A model generated the notes under the pieces. It made no database searches, was not told where the DNA came from, and saw only the letters and a list, made by a program, of their open reading frames with translations. Made by a program: the position numbers and the translations under genes. Below are positions 1 through 8,856 of a stretch of DNA of 64,000 nucleotides, one piece after another. This DNA is from Dictyobacter formicarum (GTDB lineage Bacteria; Chloroflexota; Ktedonobacteria; Ktedonobacterales; Ktedonobacteraceae): the NCBI RefSeq assembly GCF_016587435.1, contig NZ_BNJJ01000011.1, forward strand, positions 62,001 through 126,000, in the 5' to 3' direction. Positions within the stretch are counted from its first letter, which is position 1; each line of letters starts with the position of its first letter.

Positions 1-934
1 TGCTCGACACTCTCTAATTGAGCTCGGATCTCTTTCCGCGTACGCTCAATATCGGCCTCTTGCAATAGCCCCTTCTCAATAAGCCAACGACCAAAGTTCT
101 TCACTGGATCTTTGGTCGCTGTTGTCTGCTCAATCTCTTCTTTTGTACGATACGAACGAATATCGGTACTACTTGAATGCGGATCAAGAAGACCCAGGCG
201 TAAATGCATAAGAGCGGGTCCCTTGCCCGAACGAATATGCTGAACCAAACGACAGGTCGCCTCATAGGTCGCAATCACATCAGTACCATTGACCTCTTCA
301 GCGTACACATTGCCCGCATTAGCCCAGTCGGCCAATGAACCCGACCATTGATTTCCGCCAGGCTGGGTGATGGCCCAACCGTTATCTTCAACAACCATCA
401 AAATAGGAAGACGATGAATACCAGCCTGTCGGAACAACACAGTAAAATCATTTGTTGCTGCCCCACCGTCGCCAGTGGAACACAAAATTAAAGAATCACT
501 CTTGTCTTGTTTTAAAGAAAAACCAACGCCACCTGCAAATGGACATAATCCAGCAACTTCACTCATACCTGGAAGAATTCGATGCTGCTTACTGGCATAA
601 TGTGCTGGCATATTGCGGCCACCATTCATTGGCCCGGTTACACGCGAATAGGCCTCTCGCAAAGGCCCATACACATCACCGGTCCGTTGTAACCAGGCAC
701 CTAAATCGCGATAATATAGCGCAAGCCAATCATTTTCGTTCAGAGCCGCAACTACGGCAGCCATCACCTCATGCCCGGCACAACCAATGTAAAAAGGGAA
801 TCGTCCCTGCGTTTTACGTGTTTTCAGTAAGTCATTAATGACCCTGGCGGTGACCATGGTGCGATAGAGCGTAACGACATCCAGCGGCCTTGCTGGCGTC
901 TCTGTCTCTGTAGCTCGAAGATTCGTTGTCATTT
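1..934 (-). CDS. 2-oxoacid (branched-chain/pyruvate) dehydrogenase E1 component, alpha region, cut by window edge
   Basis: Thiamine-diphosphate-dependent E1 alpha domain of a 2-oxoacid dehydrogenase complex, which decarboxylates a 2-oxoacid and passes the acyl group to the lipoyl-bearing E2. The frame is open to the left edge, so the C-terminus is missing; whether a beta domain is fused to it cannot be seen. The ThDP motif is intact: G-D-G-G followed about 30 residues later by E-D-N-G-W, and the Y-R-D-L-G signature of E1 alpha is present. The start ATG at 934 has GGAGG 12 bases upstream, a rather long spacing. It is divergent from the second E1-alpha-like gene at 1221. Cytoplasmic. Substrate choice (pyruvate or branched-chain) cannot be decided from the sequence alone. 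Confidence 0.88.
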
Positions 935-1220
935 TTGTACTAATGCCTCCACATATTTGTCTGCGTTGACGCTGTAGGCTTCATCGATACTCCTAATATA
1001 ATAAATCACAACACCATTATAATAGTTGATGGCTTTGAAAAGCAATAATCACTCCTTTTTTCACTATTCGACAGGCAAAGGAAAGCACATACTAGACATT
1101 CTCTCTGGTTGAGCACTATAATGTGTCTAACTATTTTTTTTCATCGGAACATGTCTCACCAGCGAAATACTGGTTGATGGCAGAGAAGATCATGGGTATC
1201 TAAAAGAGATGTATCAGTAA

Positions 1221-2201
1221 ATGACGAGCATAGCTCCATCTTCAGCAGTTTTACGGGATCTCTACACCAAGATGCTCCTAACTCGCATCGTCGATGATTG
1301 CGCATGGAGGTTATACGCACAGGGATACATCGATTTTGTTACCAGCAGTCGTGGGCATGAAGCAGTTCAGGTTGGCAGCGCGGTCTGTATTGAGGTCGGG
1401 CAAGATTTTACTTTACCCTATTACCGAGACCTGGGAGTAGTTCTAACCATCGGTATGACTCCCTATGAGGTTTTTCGGACATGCTTGCATTTCCAACGTC
1501 AACAACAGACAAACAACAAAAAGGGGGCAGAACCGTCCTTTCAGCATTGGGGCTACCAGAAACACAATACCATTACCGGTCCGGCGCCTGTCGCTACCCA
1601 GTTGTTACATGCCGCTGGCATCGCTTTTGCCAGCAAACTTCGTAAGGCCGCGGTAGTTACGATTGCTTATTGCGGCGATGATGCCACAAAGGAACCTGAT
1701 TTTGCAGAAGGGATGCGCTTTGCCGCCCAACATGCGCTACCCGTGGTTTTTATCTGTGAACAAGATTGCACTCAGATTTGGGATACAGATAACTTTGCCA
1801 CTTCCCTTCCCCCCTCTTGCCTACCTAAAGACGCACTGCCCGCAGGAATCGCCTATCAACGGATTGATGGCACAGACATTGTCGCTGTCTACACTGCGAT
1901 GCGTCAGGCAATGCAATATGCACGCGAGGGACATGGCCCGACGTTTCTAGAAATGGCGATTACCCGCTCTCAACCGGCTGTACTACTTCCCTATGGAAAA
2001 GATCTCTCCAATAGAGTACAGTATGCGCCTCCTCAATCCAACGCAGGAAAGCTCTTTGATCCTCTGGTGCGATGTCAGCACATCCTACAAGAGCAAGGCA
2101 TATGGGATGATGAATGGGCCGCCCAACTTTCTACACGCATGATGACCGAAGTTGAGCGAGCACTCCAAAATGCACTACGCGATACACTCCAGTCAAAATG
2201 A
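1221..2201 (+). CDS. E1-alpha-like protein with altered thiamine-diphosphate motif
   Basis: A 326-residue homologue of the 2-oxoacid dehydrogenase E1 alpha subunit. It keeps the fold signatures (SRGHEA near residue 43, Y-Y-R-D-L-G near 69) but the cofactor motif is changed. G-D-G is G-D-D, and the Asn that normally closes the motif and binds Mg is Asp (E-Q-D-C-T where the neighbouring gene has E-D-N-G-W). Without these groups Mg-ThDP binding should be weakened, so a non-catalytic or altered role is possible. No E1 beta or E2 gene follows; the next gene, 18 bp downstream, is a degenerate Nudix protein. Either a recently diverged paralogue of the gene at 1-934 or a neofunctionalised subunit. 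Confidence 0.8.
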   Translation: MTSIAPSSAVLRDLYTKMLLTRIVDDCAWRLYAQGYIDFVTSSRGHEAVQVGSAVCIEVGQDFTLPYYRDLGVVLTIGMTPYEVFRTCLHFQRQQQTNNKKGAEPSFQHWGYQKHNTITGPAPVATQLLHAAGIAFASKLRKAAVVTIAYCGDDATKEPDFAEGMRFAAQHALPVVFICEQDCTQIWDTDNFATSLPPSCLPKDALPAGIAYQRIDGTDIVAVYTAMRQAMQYAREGHGPTFLEMAITRSQPAVLLPYGKDLSNRVQYAPPQSNAGKLFDPLVRCQHILQEQGIWDDEWAAQLSTRMMTEVERALQNALRDTLQSK

Positions 2202-2219
2202 GAAAGCCGAGCAGAGGAC

Positions 2220-2888
2220 ATGACATTTTCACGCCTGGAAAGTATTGATTTGCGACACCTTACGACCAATCAGCCTTTTTGCGCTGGCGTCATTCTGCTA
2301 CAACAGGGTCAATTGATAGTAAGGCTCAATACTGACTACCTTCCCTCTCCAAAGGGAAATAATCAGACCTCCGCATACCGGATCAGGGGCCTGGGTGGGG
2401 ATCAGAGACAAGGAGAAACGATCTGGGAGTGCGCCTTGCGGCAAGCTGAGGAAAAACTTAAAGTTGAGCTTCAGTTGCTATCTCCACCTTCTACGTATTT
2501 CCATGAAATAGATACAGGTGAGCAGTATGCTGTTACATCGACTGATGCCATTCCTCCCTTCCTACTTGAGTGCCAAAGTAATTTATATCCCTATACTCCT
2601 TTACGCCCTGGATTGCCTACAGGCCCTTACACGTATTATTGTTTATTCTTTGCCCGGACTTTGCAACCAGTTACTCATCCCGGGACAACCGAAGGTCTGT
2701 TATGTATTAGCCCTGACCTCTGGCCAGCCTTGCTGCAGCAACCTACGTTAGAGAGTATTCTGCAACAAGGGGCCACCATTATTGAGCAGCATGAGCTTCC
2801 ACGCCAGCGCCAGCTCTGGGTTCCGACCTGGGAATCTATTACGCTGGCCGCATCTCTGCTACAGAAACATCCCGATTTATTATACTAA
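2220..2888 (+). CDS. Nudix-fold protein with degenerate Nudix box
   Basis: A 222-residue protein in which residues 60-82 follow the spacing of the Nudix box (G60, E66, R74). The catalytic core normally reads R-E-x-x-E-E-x-G, but here it is R-Q-A-E-E-K-L-K. Two of the acidic metal ligands and the conserved Gly are lost, so hydrolase activity is doubtful. It lies 18 bp after the altered E1-alpha gene and on the same strand, so the two are probably cotranscribed. Non-catalytic Nudix folds are known as ligand sensors and scaffolds, which is one possibility. The C-terminal half (residues 120-222) shows no domain I recognise. Confidence 0.6.
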   Translation: MTFSRLESIDLRHLTTNQPFCAGVILLQQGQLIVRLNTDYLPSPKGNNQTSAYRIRGLGGDQRQGETIWECALRQAEEKLKVELQLLSPPSTYFHEIDTGEQYAVTSTDAIPPFLLECQSNLYPYTPLRPGLPTGPYTYYCLFFARTLQPVTHPGTTEGLLCISPDLWPALLQQPTLESILQQGATIIEQHELPRQRQLWVPTWESITLAASLLQKHPDLLY

Positions 2889-3350
2889 TCCCAGGAGCAC
2901 ATCTCTGGCTATTTAACCTCTAACAGCAAGTTGTAGGGATGCGCATAAAACAACCTGACAAGCAAGCAACACGAAAGATGACGCGCGTCATCTTTCGTGT
3001 TGCTTATCCAGCCAGATTAACTAAGAGCCTTTGATACTGCGATTAAGAGACTATGATTCTCGGCGAAATCTTTCTGATAAGAACCGTTCGGAAAAGTTGA
3101 TATTATTCTCATGGAAAAGTGACCTTGCCACAAGCACCACTTTCTGCTAAAGTGGCCGTACCAGTTATCTCCCGCCTCTTCGTTGACAAGCAGAAGGAAT
3201 CTGGTGCTAAGAGAAACGGTCCATCCACTCTCTCGGCTAATGATGGCAGTCCTATATACGCGGCATACACCAATTATTCAAGTTGCCTGCTTCAGATAAG
3301 CATAAGATAATGGTGTCAATCTTTTTCTATTTTTAAGGAAGTAGTGAGTT
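2889..3350. other. Intergenic region before the beta-galactosidase
   Basis: 462 bp with no convincing gene. It holds the 42-bp palindrome at 2964-3005, then an AT-moderate leader. A GTG-initiated 63-codon frame at 3119-3310 has no ribosome binding site or recognisable similarity and was not called. The beta-galactosidase promoter is presumably in the last 150 bp, but no clear -35/-10 pair could be fixed. Confidence 0.5.
2964..3005. repeat. 42-bp perfect palindrome
   Basis: Two 21-base arms are exact reverse complements with no spacer, centred between 2984 and 2985 (centre ACGCGCGT). As RNA it would form a very stable hairpin with a 4-base loop. It lies 75 bp downstream of the Nudix-like gene on the plus strand, so a transcription stop is the simplest reading, but no U-run follows on either strand. 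A dyad binding site is the alternative. Confidence 0.8.
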
Positions 3351-5366
3351 ATGCAACATCCATTACCAGGTCACATCTTGTATGGTGGTGATTATAATCC
3401 AGAGCAATGGTCAGAAGATGTCTGGCTGGAAGATATGCGTCTGATGAAACTGGCGAACGTCAATATGGTCTCGATAAATATTTTTTCCTGGGCCCTGCTT
3501 GAACCAAAGCCAGAACACTATCACTTTGAGCAATTGGATCGTATTATGGATCTATTGCATGAGCATGGAATCGCCGCGGATCTGGCGACCGCGACTGCCT
3601 CGCCGCCCACCTGGATGAGCCGCCTCTATCCATCGATGCTACCGATGACCCGCGAGGGAGTACGCATGTCCCATGGCTCACGTCAGCACTATTGTCCCAA
3701 TAGCCCCGATTTCCGCCGCAAAAGCGCAGCACTGGTACAACGCATAGCGGAACGTTATGCTAAACATCCAGCTTTAAAGATGTGGCATCTCAACAATGAA
3801 TATGGTTGCCATACAGGCCAATGCTATTGTGATAATTGCGCCAAGGCTTTCCGCATCTGGTTACAGGAGCGCTACAAGTCACTGGAGGCAGTCAATACGG
3901 TTTGGGGAACCAACTTCTGGAGTCAGCGTTACTATGAGTGGGAAGATATCCTCCCTCCGCGTATCAGCCCGGCACAAAATAATCCCGGCCAGACCCTCGA
4001 TTACTGGCGCTTCATGAATGATTCGCTACTTGGTTGTTATCGCATCGAGGAAGATATTCTACGCGCCATCACTCCAAATATCCCTCTGACCACCAATCTG
4101 ATGGTGGCGTTCAAGCCCGTTGACGTCTATGACTGGGCCAGACACATGGATATCGTCTCTTTTGATATGTATCCGGCGCCCGGCACTGAACCATCCTGGA
4201 ATGCACTGCACCACGATCTAATGCGCTCTGCCAAAGCTGGTCGTCCTCATCTAGTGATGGAACAGAGTCCCAGCCAGGTCAACTGGCAACCGCAGAATCC
4301 ACACAAACGTCCCGGTCAGATGCGCCTGCATTCACTACAAGGCGTCGCCCATGGCGCGGATGGTATCCTGTTCTTCCAGTGGCGGCAATCTAAAGCCGGT
4401 GCCGAGATGTTCCATAGTGCCGTCGTCACCCATGAGGGGAATGAGCATAATCGCATCTTTCGGCAGGCTGCTCAGGTAGGTGCGGAGCTGGCAAAACTCT
4501 CATCGACCGTGGCCGGGGCCAGCACACAGGCAGAGGTAGCAATCCTGCTGGATTGGGAGAATTGGTGGGCGGTCGAATACCTGCCAGGGCCTAGCGATCG
4601 GTTGCACTATATGGAGATTGTTGGCCGCTACTATCATGCCTTCCACCAGCAGAATATCAGCATCGATATTGTCAAGCCTGAAAGCGACTTGAGCAAATAT
4701 AAAGTAGTGGTGGCACCATTGCTCTATATGCTGCGTCCCAGCGTCGCCGACAATCTAGAGAACTTTGTAAAACAAGGCGGAAATCTCCTGACCTCCTTCT
4801 TTAGTGGAATCGTTGATGAGAATAATCATGTTGCCCTGGGCGGCTATCCGGGCAAGCTACGCAAACTGCTGGGCATCCACGTCGAAGAGTTTGATCCCTT
4901 GACGCCAACCATGAACAATAAAGTGATCATCAAAGAAGGTACGTTGGCCGGTACCTATCCCGCAGAAGTATGGGGAGAGCTGGTGCATACAGATGGGGCA
5001 CAGGCCCTGGGCACCTTTGGTGAGGATTACTATGCTAACCAGGCAGCTTTAACCGTCAACAAGTTCGGCAATGGCAACGCTTACTACCTGGCCACGCAGA
5101 GCAGTCAAGAGTTTCTCGGTAAGCTAGCACATGAGATCTGTCAGCAGGCGAACGTCCAGCCGCTGCTGTCCATTGATAGCGACATCGAGGTTACACGCCG
5201 TATCACCACGAATGGTGAAAGCGTCTACTTCCTGCTGAACCACCAACAACAGGCCCGGCAAGTTACTCTTCCCCAGGGAACCTACACTTCGCTATTGGAT
5301 GGCGCAACGGTCAAAGATCAGCTAACGATTCCCGCAATGGACGCGGTAATCTTACAAGCTCACTAA
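3351..5366 (+). CDS. Beta-galactosidase, glycoside hydrolase family 42
   Basis: A full-length GH42 enzyme (671 residues) that removes beta-1,4-linked galactose from oligosaccharides. The TIM barrel occupies about residues 1-390. The acid/base Glu is E150 in N-N-E-Y-G and the nucleophile is E304 in M-E-Q-S-P. The Zn cluster of the family is present: C115 plus C158, C160 and C163. The trimerisation domain (about 395-600) and a short C-terminal beta domain follow. There is no signal peptide, so it acts inside the cell on imported sugars. The start is supported by AAGGAAG about 9 bases upstream. No sugar transporter adjoins it; the gene stands alone and ends at a strong hairpin shared with the convergent oxidoreductase gene. 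Confidence 0.97.
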   Translation: MQHPLPGHILYGGDYNPEQWSEDVWLEDMRLMKLANVNMVSINIFSWALLEPKPEHYHFEQLDRIMDLLHEHGIAADLATATASPPTWMSRLYPSMLPMTREGVRMSHGSRQHYCPNSPDFRRKSAALVQRIAERYAKHPALKMWHLNNEYGCHTGQCYCDNCAKAFRIWLQERYKSLEAVNTVWGTNFWSQRYYEWEDILPPRISPAQNNPGQTLDYWRFMNDSLLGCYRIEEDILRAITPNIPLTTNLMVAFKPVDVYDWARHMDIVSFDMYPAPGTEPSWNALHHDLMRSAKAGRPHLVMEQSPSQVNWQPQNPHKRPGQMRLHSLQGVAHGADGILFFQWRQSKAGAEMFHSAVVTHEGNEHNRIFRQAAQVGAELAKLSSTVAGASTQAEVAILLDWENWWAVEYLPGPSDRLHYMEIVGRYYHAFHQQNISIDIVKPESDLSKYKVVVAPLLYMLRPSVADNLENFVKQGGNLLTSFFSGIVDENNHVALGGYPGKLRKLLGIHVEEFDPLTPTMNNKVIIKEGTLAGTYPAEVWGELVHTDGAQALGTFGEDYYANQAALTVNKFGNGNAYYLATQSSQEFLGKLAHEICQQANVQPLLSIDSDIEVTRRITTNGESVYFLLNHQQQARQVTLPQGTYTSLLDGATVKDQLTIPAMDAVILQAH

Positions 5367-5380
5367 GCTGTTAAAACTAT

Positions 5381-5428
5381 AAGAAACGAAGCAGCTAGAG
5401 AGGCTCCCCTCTAGCTGCTTCGTTTCTT
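5381..5428. terminator. Bidirectional transcription terminator
   Basis: A 20-bp perfect stem with an 8-base loop lies between two convergent genes. The stem is AT-rich at its base, giving A-rich and T-rich flanks on both strands, as expected for a shared intrinsic terminator. Confidence 0.8.
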
Positions 5429-5450
5429 ACCTGTTTAATTCTTATCTGCT

Positions 5451-6848
5451 TCAGGATTCAAAAGAACTGAAGAGGTTATTAAGGGATTCGGCAAGGGTAG
5501 GATGTGCAAAGACGCCGTCGCGCAGGGTAGTGTAAGGAAGTTTGCCAAGCATAGCGATTTCGAGCATCGCCATGATTTCTCCTCCTTCCAATCCCAGAAT
5601 ACAGGCTCCCAGTATCTGATTATTATCAGCATCGACGATAGCTTTCATGATGCCACGCGACTCATCAACTTCAAGGGCACGAGCAACATAGCTCATAGGC
5701 ATTTTGGCAACCTTGATATGCCGCCCCTGCTGACGAGCCTCGGTCTCAGCCATACCAACACGACCCAGCTGGGGATCAATAAAGACCGTATAGAGCAGGA
5801 GGCGATTGGCAATGCTGGTGTTGCCGTGCTCGATCAGGTTGGTGCGCAGGATGCGGAAGTCGTCGTAGGAGATATGGGTGAAGGCGGGACCACCTTTCAC
5901 ATCACCCAGGGCATAGATATCAGGCACATTGGTTTCAAGGCGATCGTTTACCTGGATATAACCTTTTTGGTCGGTTGCGATACCAGCAGCTTCTAAATGC
6001 AGCGTATCAGAATTGGGAACGCGACCGGCGGCGGCCAGCAGGTGTGAGCCGGTAAGAGTGCGCTCACCTTCGGAAGTGCGTACTGTTAACTGGATATGCC
6101 CATCCGCACTCTTCTTGACGCTGTTTGCCGAGCTTTCTAATAAGACTTCAATGCCATCCTCGCGCAAAATTTTAAGGACTTCTTGCGCGATATCAGCGTC
6201 CTCGCGCGACAATAACTGTGTGCCACGCTGGATAACGGTCACCTGGCTTCCAAAACGCCGGAACATCTGGGCAAACTCCAATCCCACATAACCGCCGCCC
6301 AGGACCAGTAAATGCTCGGGCACCTGATCCAATTCCATAATAGTGGTTGAGTTCAGATAAGGAACCTGCTCAATGCCTTCTATGCGAGGAGTTGCCGGGC
6401 GATCACCTGTATTGAGGCAAATGATTTCACCTCTCAGTTGGCGTAGTTCACCATTACGCAAACGGACCTCAATGACTCTGGGTTCAATAAAATAAGCCTC
6501 GCCCATCAATAGATCTACGTTTTTAGGTTGTTCCAGGCGACGCTGGCTACCATTGCGAAAACTCTCAACAATATCACGTTTACGCTTACGCACAACCGTC
6601 ATATCCACAGTCACCGATCCACTCGTCTCAACACCGTAGTCAGCAGCACGCCTGGTTAAATAAGCAACCCGAGCGCTAGCCACCATTGTTTTTGTGGGAG
6701 TACACCCCTCATTAATACAGGTGCCGCCAACATGCTCGCGTTCAATAATCGCCGTCTTCTTCCCCGCCTGCCCAAACGCTGTCGCCAGAGGTCCGCCCGC
6801 CTGACCCGAACCAATAATAATCACATCGTATGGTGTTACAGCTGACAT
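5451..6848 (-). CDS. FAD-dependent pyridine nucleotide-disulfide oxidoreductase (dihydrolipoamide dehydrogenase/mercuric reductase-like)
   Basis: A 465-residue class I flavoprotein disulfide reductase. The FAD-binding G-S-G-Q-A-G lies at residues 13-18, the redox-active pair is C44/C49 in [10 protein letters not shown], the NAD(P) motif G-G-G-Y-V-G-L-E lies near residue 187, and the C-terminal dimerisation domain carries the H449-x4-E454 dyad. There is no N-terminal metal-binding domain and no C-terminal Cys pair of mercuric reductases, and no lipoyl-enzyme genes adjoin it. The CTPTK form of the active site is typical of uncharacterised mercuric-reductase-like members, so the substrate is open. 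The ATG at 6848 has GAGGAG 9 bases upstream. Cytoplasmic. Confidence 0.9.
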   Translation of the reverse strand: MSAVTPYDVIIIGSGQAGGPLATAFGQAGKKTAIIEREHVGGTCINEGCTPTKTMVASARVAYLTRRAADYGVETSGSVTVDMTVVRKRKRDIVESFRNGSQRRLEQPKNVDLLMGEAYFIEPRVIEVRLRNGELRQLRGEIICLNTGDRPATPRIEGIEQVPYLNSTTIMELDQVPEHLLVLGGGYVGLEFAQMFRRFGSQVTVIQRGTQLLSREDADIAQEVLKILREDGIEVLLESSANSVKKSADGHIQLTVRTSEGERTLTGSHLLAAAGRVPNSDTLHLEAAGIATDQKGYIQVNDRLETNVPDIYALGDVKGGPAFTHISYDDFRILRTNLIEHGNTSIANRLLLYTVFIDPQLGRVGMAETEARQQGRHIKVAKMPMSYVARALEVDESRGIMKAIVDADNNQILGACILGLEGGEIMAMLEIAMLGKLPYTTLRDGVFAHPTLAESLNNLFSSFES

Positions 6849-6960
6849 TCCATTTTACTCCTCTAGCATAGAAATATCACAATAGCAATGTCATTCACAT
6901 CCCATCCTCTACACGCCTGCGCACTACCAAAAAGAGACAAGCAAAGAAAAACCAGGTAAC

Positions 6961-7413
6961 CTATTCTAACGATAAACGTTGATCTTCCTCAGTACGACTT
7001 AATTGATTGCGCAAAACAGCCTTTTCCTGGTGCAACAAAGCGTCTTCAACGCGCTGCCGGTGCTTGGGTAGCATATTATGCGGAAGATCGGTAGGTGCAA
7101 AGTAGCGACACTCACTGGACTCTTCCGTGGCCATCGGGGTTCCTCCTATCACATGGCAGCGAAAGGTCAAAACAACCTCTTGTTTCTGTGGCTTTGAATA
7201 TACGCCGACCAGTTGCTCAATGTCGATCTCCAGGCCGGTTTCTTCGAGCACCTCTCGATGTACCGCATCTTCAACGGTTTCGCCAACCTCCATTCCTCCG
7301 CCTGGCAGATTCCACCACCCTATATCACGGCGTAACGCCAATAAAATCTGTCCCTCATTAAAGATAAGCGCAGAGACAGCAATACGAAAATTCCTTAGTG
7401 AGGAATCAATCAT
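6961..7413 (-). CDS. Nudix hydrolase
   Basis: A 150-residue protein with a complete Nudix box at about residues 39-61 (G-G-G-M-E-V-G-E ... R-E-V-L-E-E-T-G-L). All metal-binding Glu residues are present, so it should hydrolyse a nucleoside diphosphate linked to another moiety; the exact substrate cannot be read from sequence. The fold occupies residues 8-130, followed by a charged tail. GGGAG lies 10 bases before the start ATG. It lies 112 bp downstream of the oxidoreductase start and 57 bp upstream of the amidohydrolase stop, all on the minus strand. Confidence 0.92.
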   Translation of the reverse strand: MIDSSLRNFRIAVSALIFNEGQILLALRRDIGWWNLPGGGMEVGETVEDAVHREVLEETGLEIDIEQLVGVYSKPQKQEVVLTFRCHVIGGTPMATEESSECRYFAPTDLPHNMLPKHRQRVEDALLHQEKAVLRNQLSRTEEDQRLSLE

Positions 7414-7470
7414 GACAGAATATCTCCCTTAGCAGATGTGCGTGGTACGTCGCCACAGCGTGCCTGTACA

Positions 7471-8604
7471 TTAGAATTTATACACCGCACATGCGTTCTC
7501 TCGTAGAATGAGGCGCGCAAACAGGTATGCCTGCTCTTGATCAATTTCATCAGCTGCGATCATTTCTTGCAATACCTGTCCGATGATAGCGCGTCCACGA
7601 ACCGCGCCAGCCCAGTACATCTCAGGAACATGGATGCCATCTGAACTATACATGAGTTTACTGGCGGGCGCAACACTGAGAGCCTGGCGCGTAAATGCAC
7701 ACATCTCTAACTTCTCCACCATTGGAATCATGTACGACAAATCAAAATAAACGTGTGGATAGATCGCCGCCAGGTAGGCACCAAGCTGGCTATAGGGATA
7801 GCTTTCATGCAGTAGGATGATCGGCATCGTCTGATAGTCGCTCACTTCCAAAACTGCGCGCAAATGCAAAGGATTACCCAGCCGCATATCGGTATCGCTA
7901 TCTCCATAACCGGTGTGGAATTGTATAGGCATATGTTGCTGCGCCGCCTGCCGAAAGGCACAATGCAAAAGATAATCAATTAACGGCTTCTGTACCAGGC
8001 GCAGCGTCCCCTGACGCTGTACAATCTGGCGTGCCTCCCCGAAAGCTACTACCGCCTCATCCTTACTCCATTCACGAATCTCAAGCCCACAACGATACGC
8101 AGCAATACTTTTGAGAGCACAATAACCCTGTCCACGCAAATCCTGTAGCGCCTGTTTGAACAACTCCACTACTGTATCAAATTCGCTATGCTCAATCACC
8201 AGCCGTTCCATCAATGTCTCTAAACGCAGCATGTGAGCCGTCCGACAGCCTGCAGCTTGCTGAATCGCCTGGGGAGAGAAACATTGCTCTGGAAGAGGAT
8301 GACCAATGTCTAAGATCAGCGTATCGATGTTAGCCGCACCCACCAGGTGTGCCAATAATGCCGTCCCCTGAAAACGATTGCGTGCAGCCAGCACTTCTTC
8401 TTCAACTGGCGGGCAGGCATAGATAGTCGACAGTTGCCTCAGCAGCCAGACGTAATAGACCGTGTGATGCACATGCTTCTGCGCAAAGTCGGGATGCGTC
8501 GCCTCGGTAAAATAGCTACGAAAGCGTAACACATCCATCTGCTGCTCAAGCAAAATCGGGTGGCAGTGATTATCGACCACTGCGATATTTTGTAAGTCTA
8601 GCAT
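7471..8604 (-). CDS. Amidohydrolase-2 family protein (FluG N-domain-like)
   Basis: A 377-residue TIM-barrel metal-dependent hydrolase. The N-terminal metal site is V-D-N-H-C-H-P (residues 10-16), a second His lies in Q-F-H-T-G-Y-G-D, another in L-L-H-E-S-Y-P, and the late Asp is in Y-S-S-D-G. This arrangement is that of the amidohydrolase_2 group and resembles the hydrolase half of eukaryotic FluG/nodulin-type proteins, in which it is fused to a glutamine-synthetase-like domain. A glutamine-synthetase-like gene lies 2 kb away at 10670, so both halves occur here as separate genes. The reaction is unknown; hydrolysis of an amide or a decarboxylation are the family's usual chemistries. The start has AAGGG 8 bases upstream. 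Confidence 0.85.
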   Translation of the reverse strand: MLDLQNIAVVDNHCHPILLEQQMDVLRFRSYFTEATHPDFAQKHVHHTVYYVWLLRQLSTIYACPPVEEEVLAARNRFQGTALLAHLVGAANIDTLILDIGHPLPEQCFSPQAIQQAAGCRTAHMLRLETLMERLVIEHSEFDTVVELFKQALQDLRGQGYCALKSIAAYRCGLEIREWSKDEAVVAFGEARQIVQRQGTLRLVQKPLIDYLLHCAFRQAAQQHMPIQFHTGYGDSDTDMRLGNPLHLRAVLEVSDYQTMPIILLHESYPYSQLGAYLAAIYPHVYFDLSYMIPMVEKLEMCAFTRQALSVAPASKLMYSSDGIHVPEMYWAGAVRGRAIIGQVLQEMIAADEIDQEQAYLFARLILRENACAVYKF

Positions 8605-8726
8605 GCATCATACCCTTGAGCTCTAAATCTATAGTCAGGCGCACTGCTAAAGCCGGTGATCGCACCTGAATATGTATATTATAAAACAAGTCTCTTTAAA
8701 ATTTGCGTATTTTGCATATTTATGTA

Positions 8727-8819
8727 TGACATAACAAAAAGTACTTAATTGAAAGCTTTTGTCGCTGTGACATAACAATCGTAAAAGTCTCACAGGCAGG
8801 TGCTATAATAAGTCTAATA
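8727..8819 (+). promoter_or_regulatory. Putative promoter and direct repeats upstream of coiA
   Basis: TGACATAACAA occurs at 8727-8737 and again at 8768-8778, 41 bp apart (about four helical turns, same face). A TATAAT -10 element follows at 8814-8819, 38 bp before the coiA start. No good -35 is present, which fits a promoter that needs an activator bound at the repeats. This is inferred from position and repetition only. Confidence 0.35.
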
Positions 8820-8856
8820 TAGACATTTTCTCGTGCACCAATGATAGGAACAGCTT

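Noticed and set aside
3119..3310. 63-codon plus-strand frame upstream of the beta-galactosidase, or a T-box-like leader
   Set aside because: GTG start, no ribosome binding site and no recognised similarity; T-box sequence (AGGGTGG and antiterminator) is absent.
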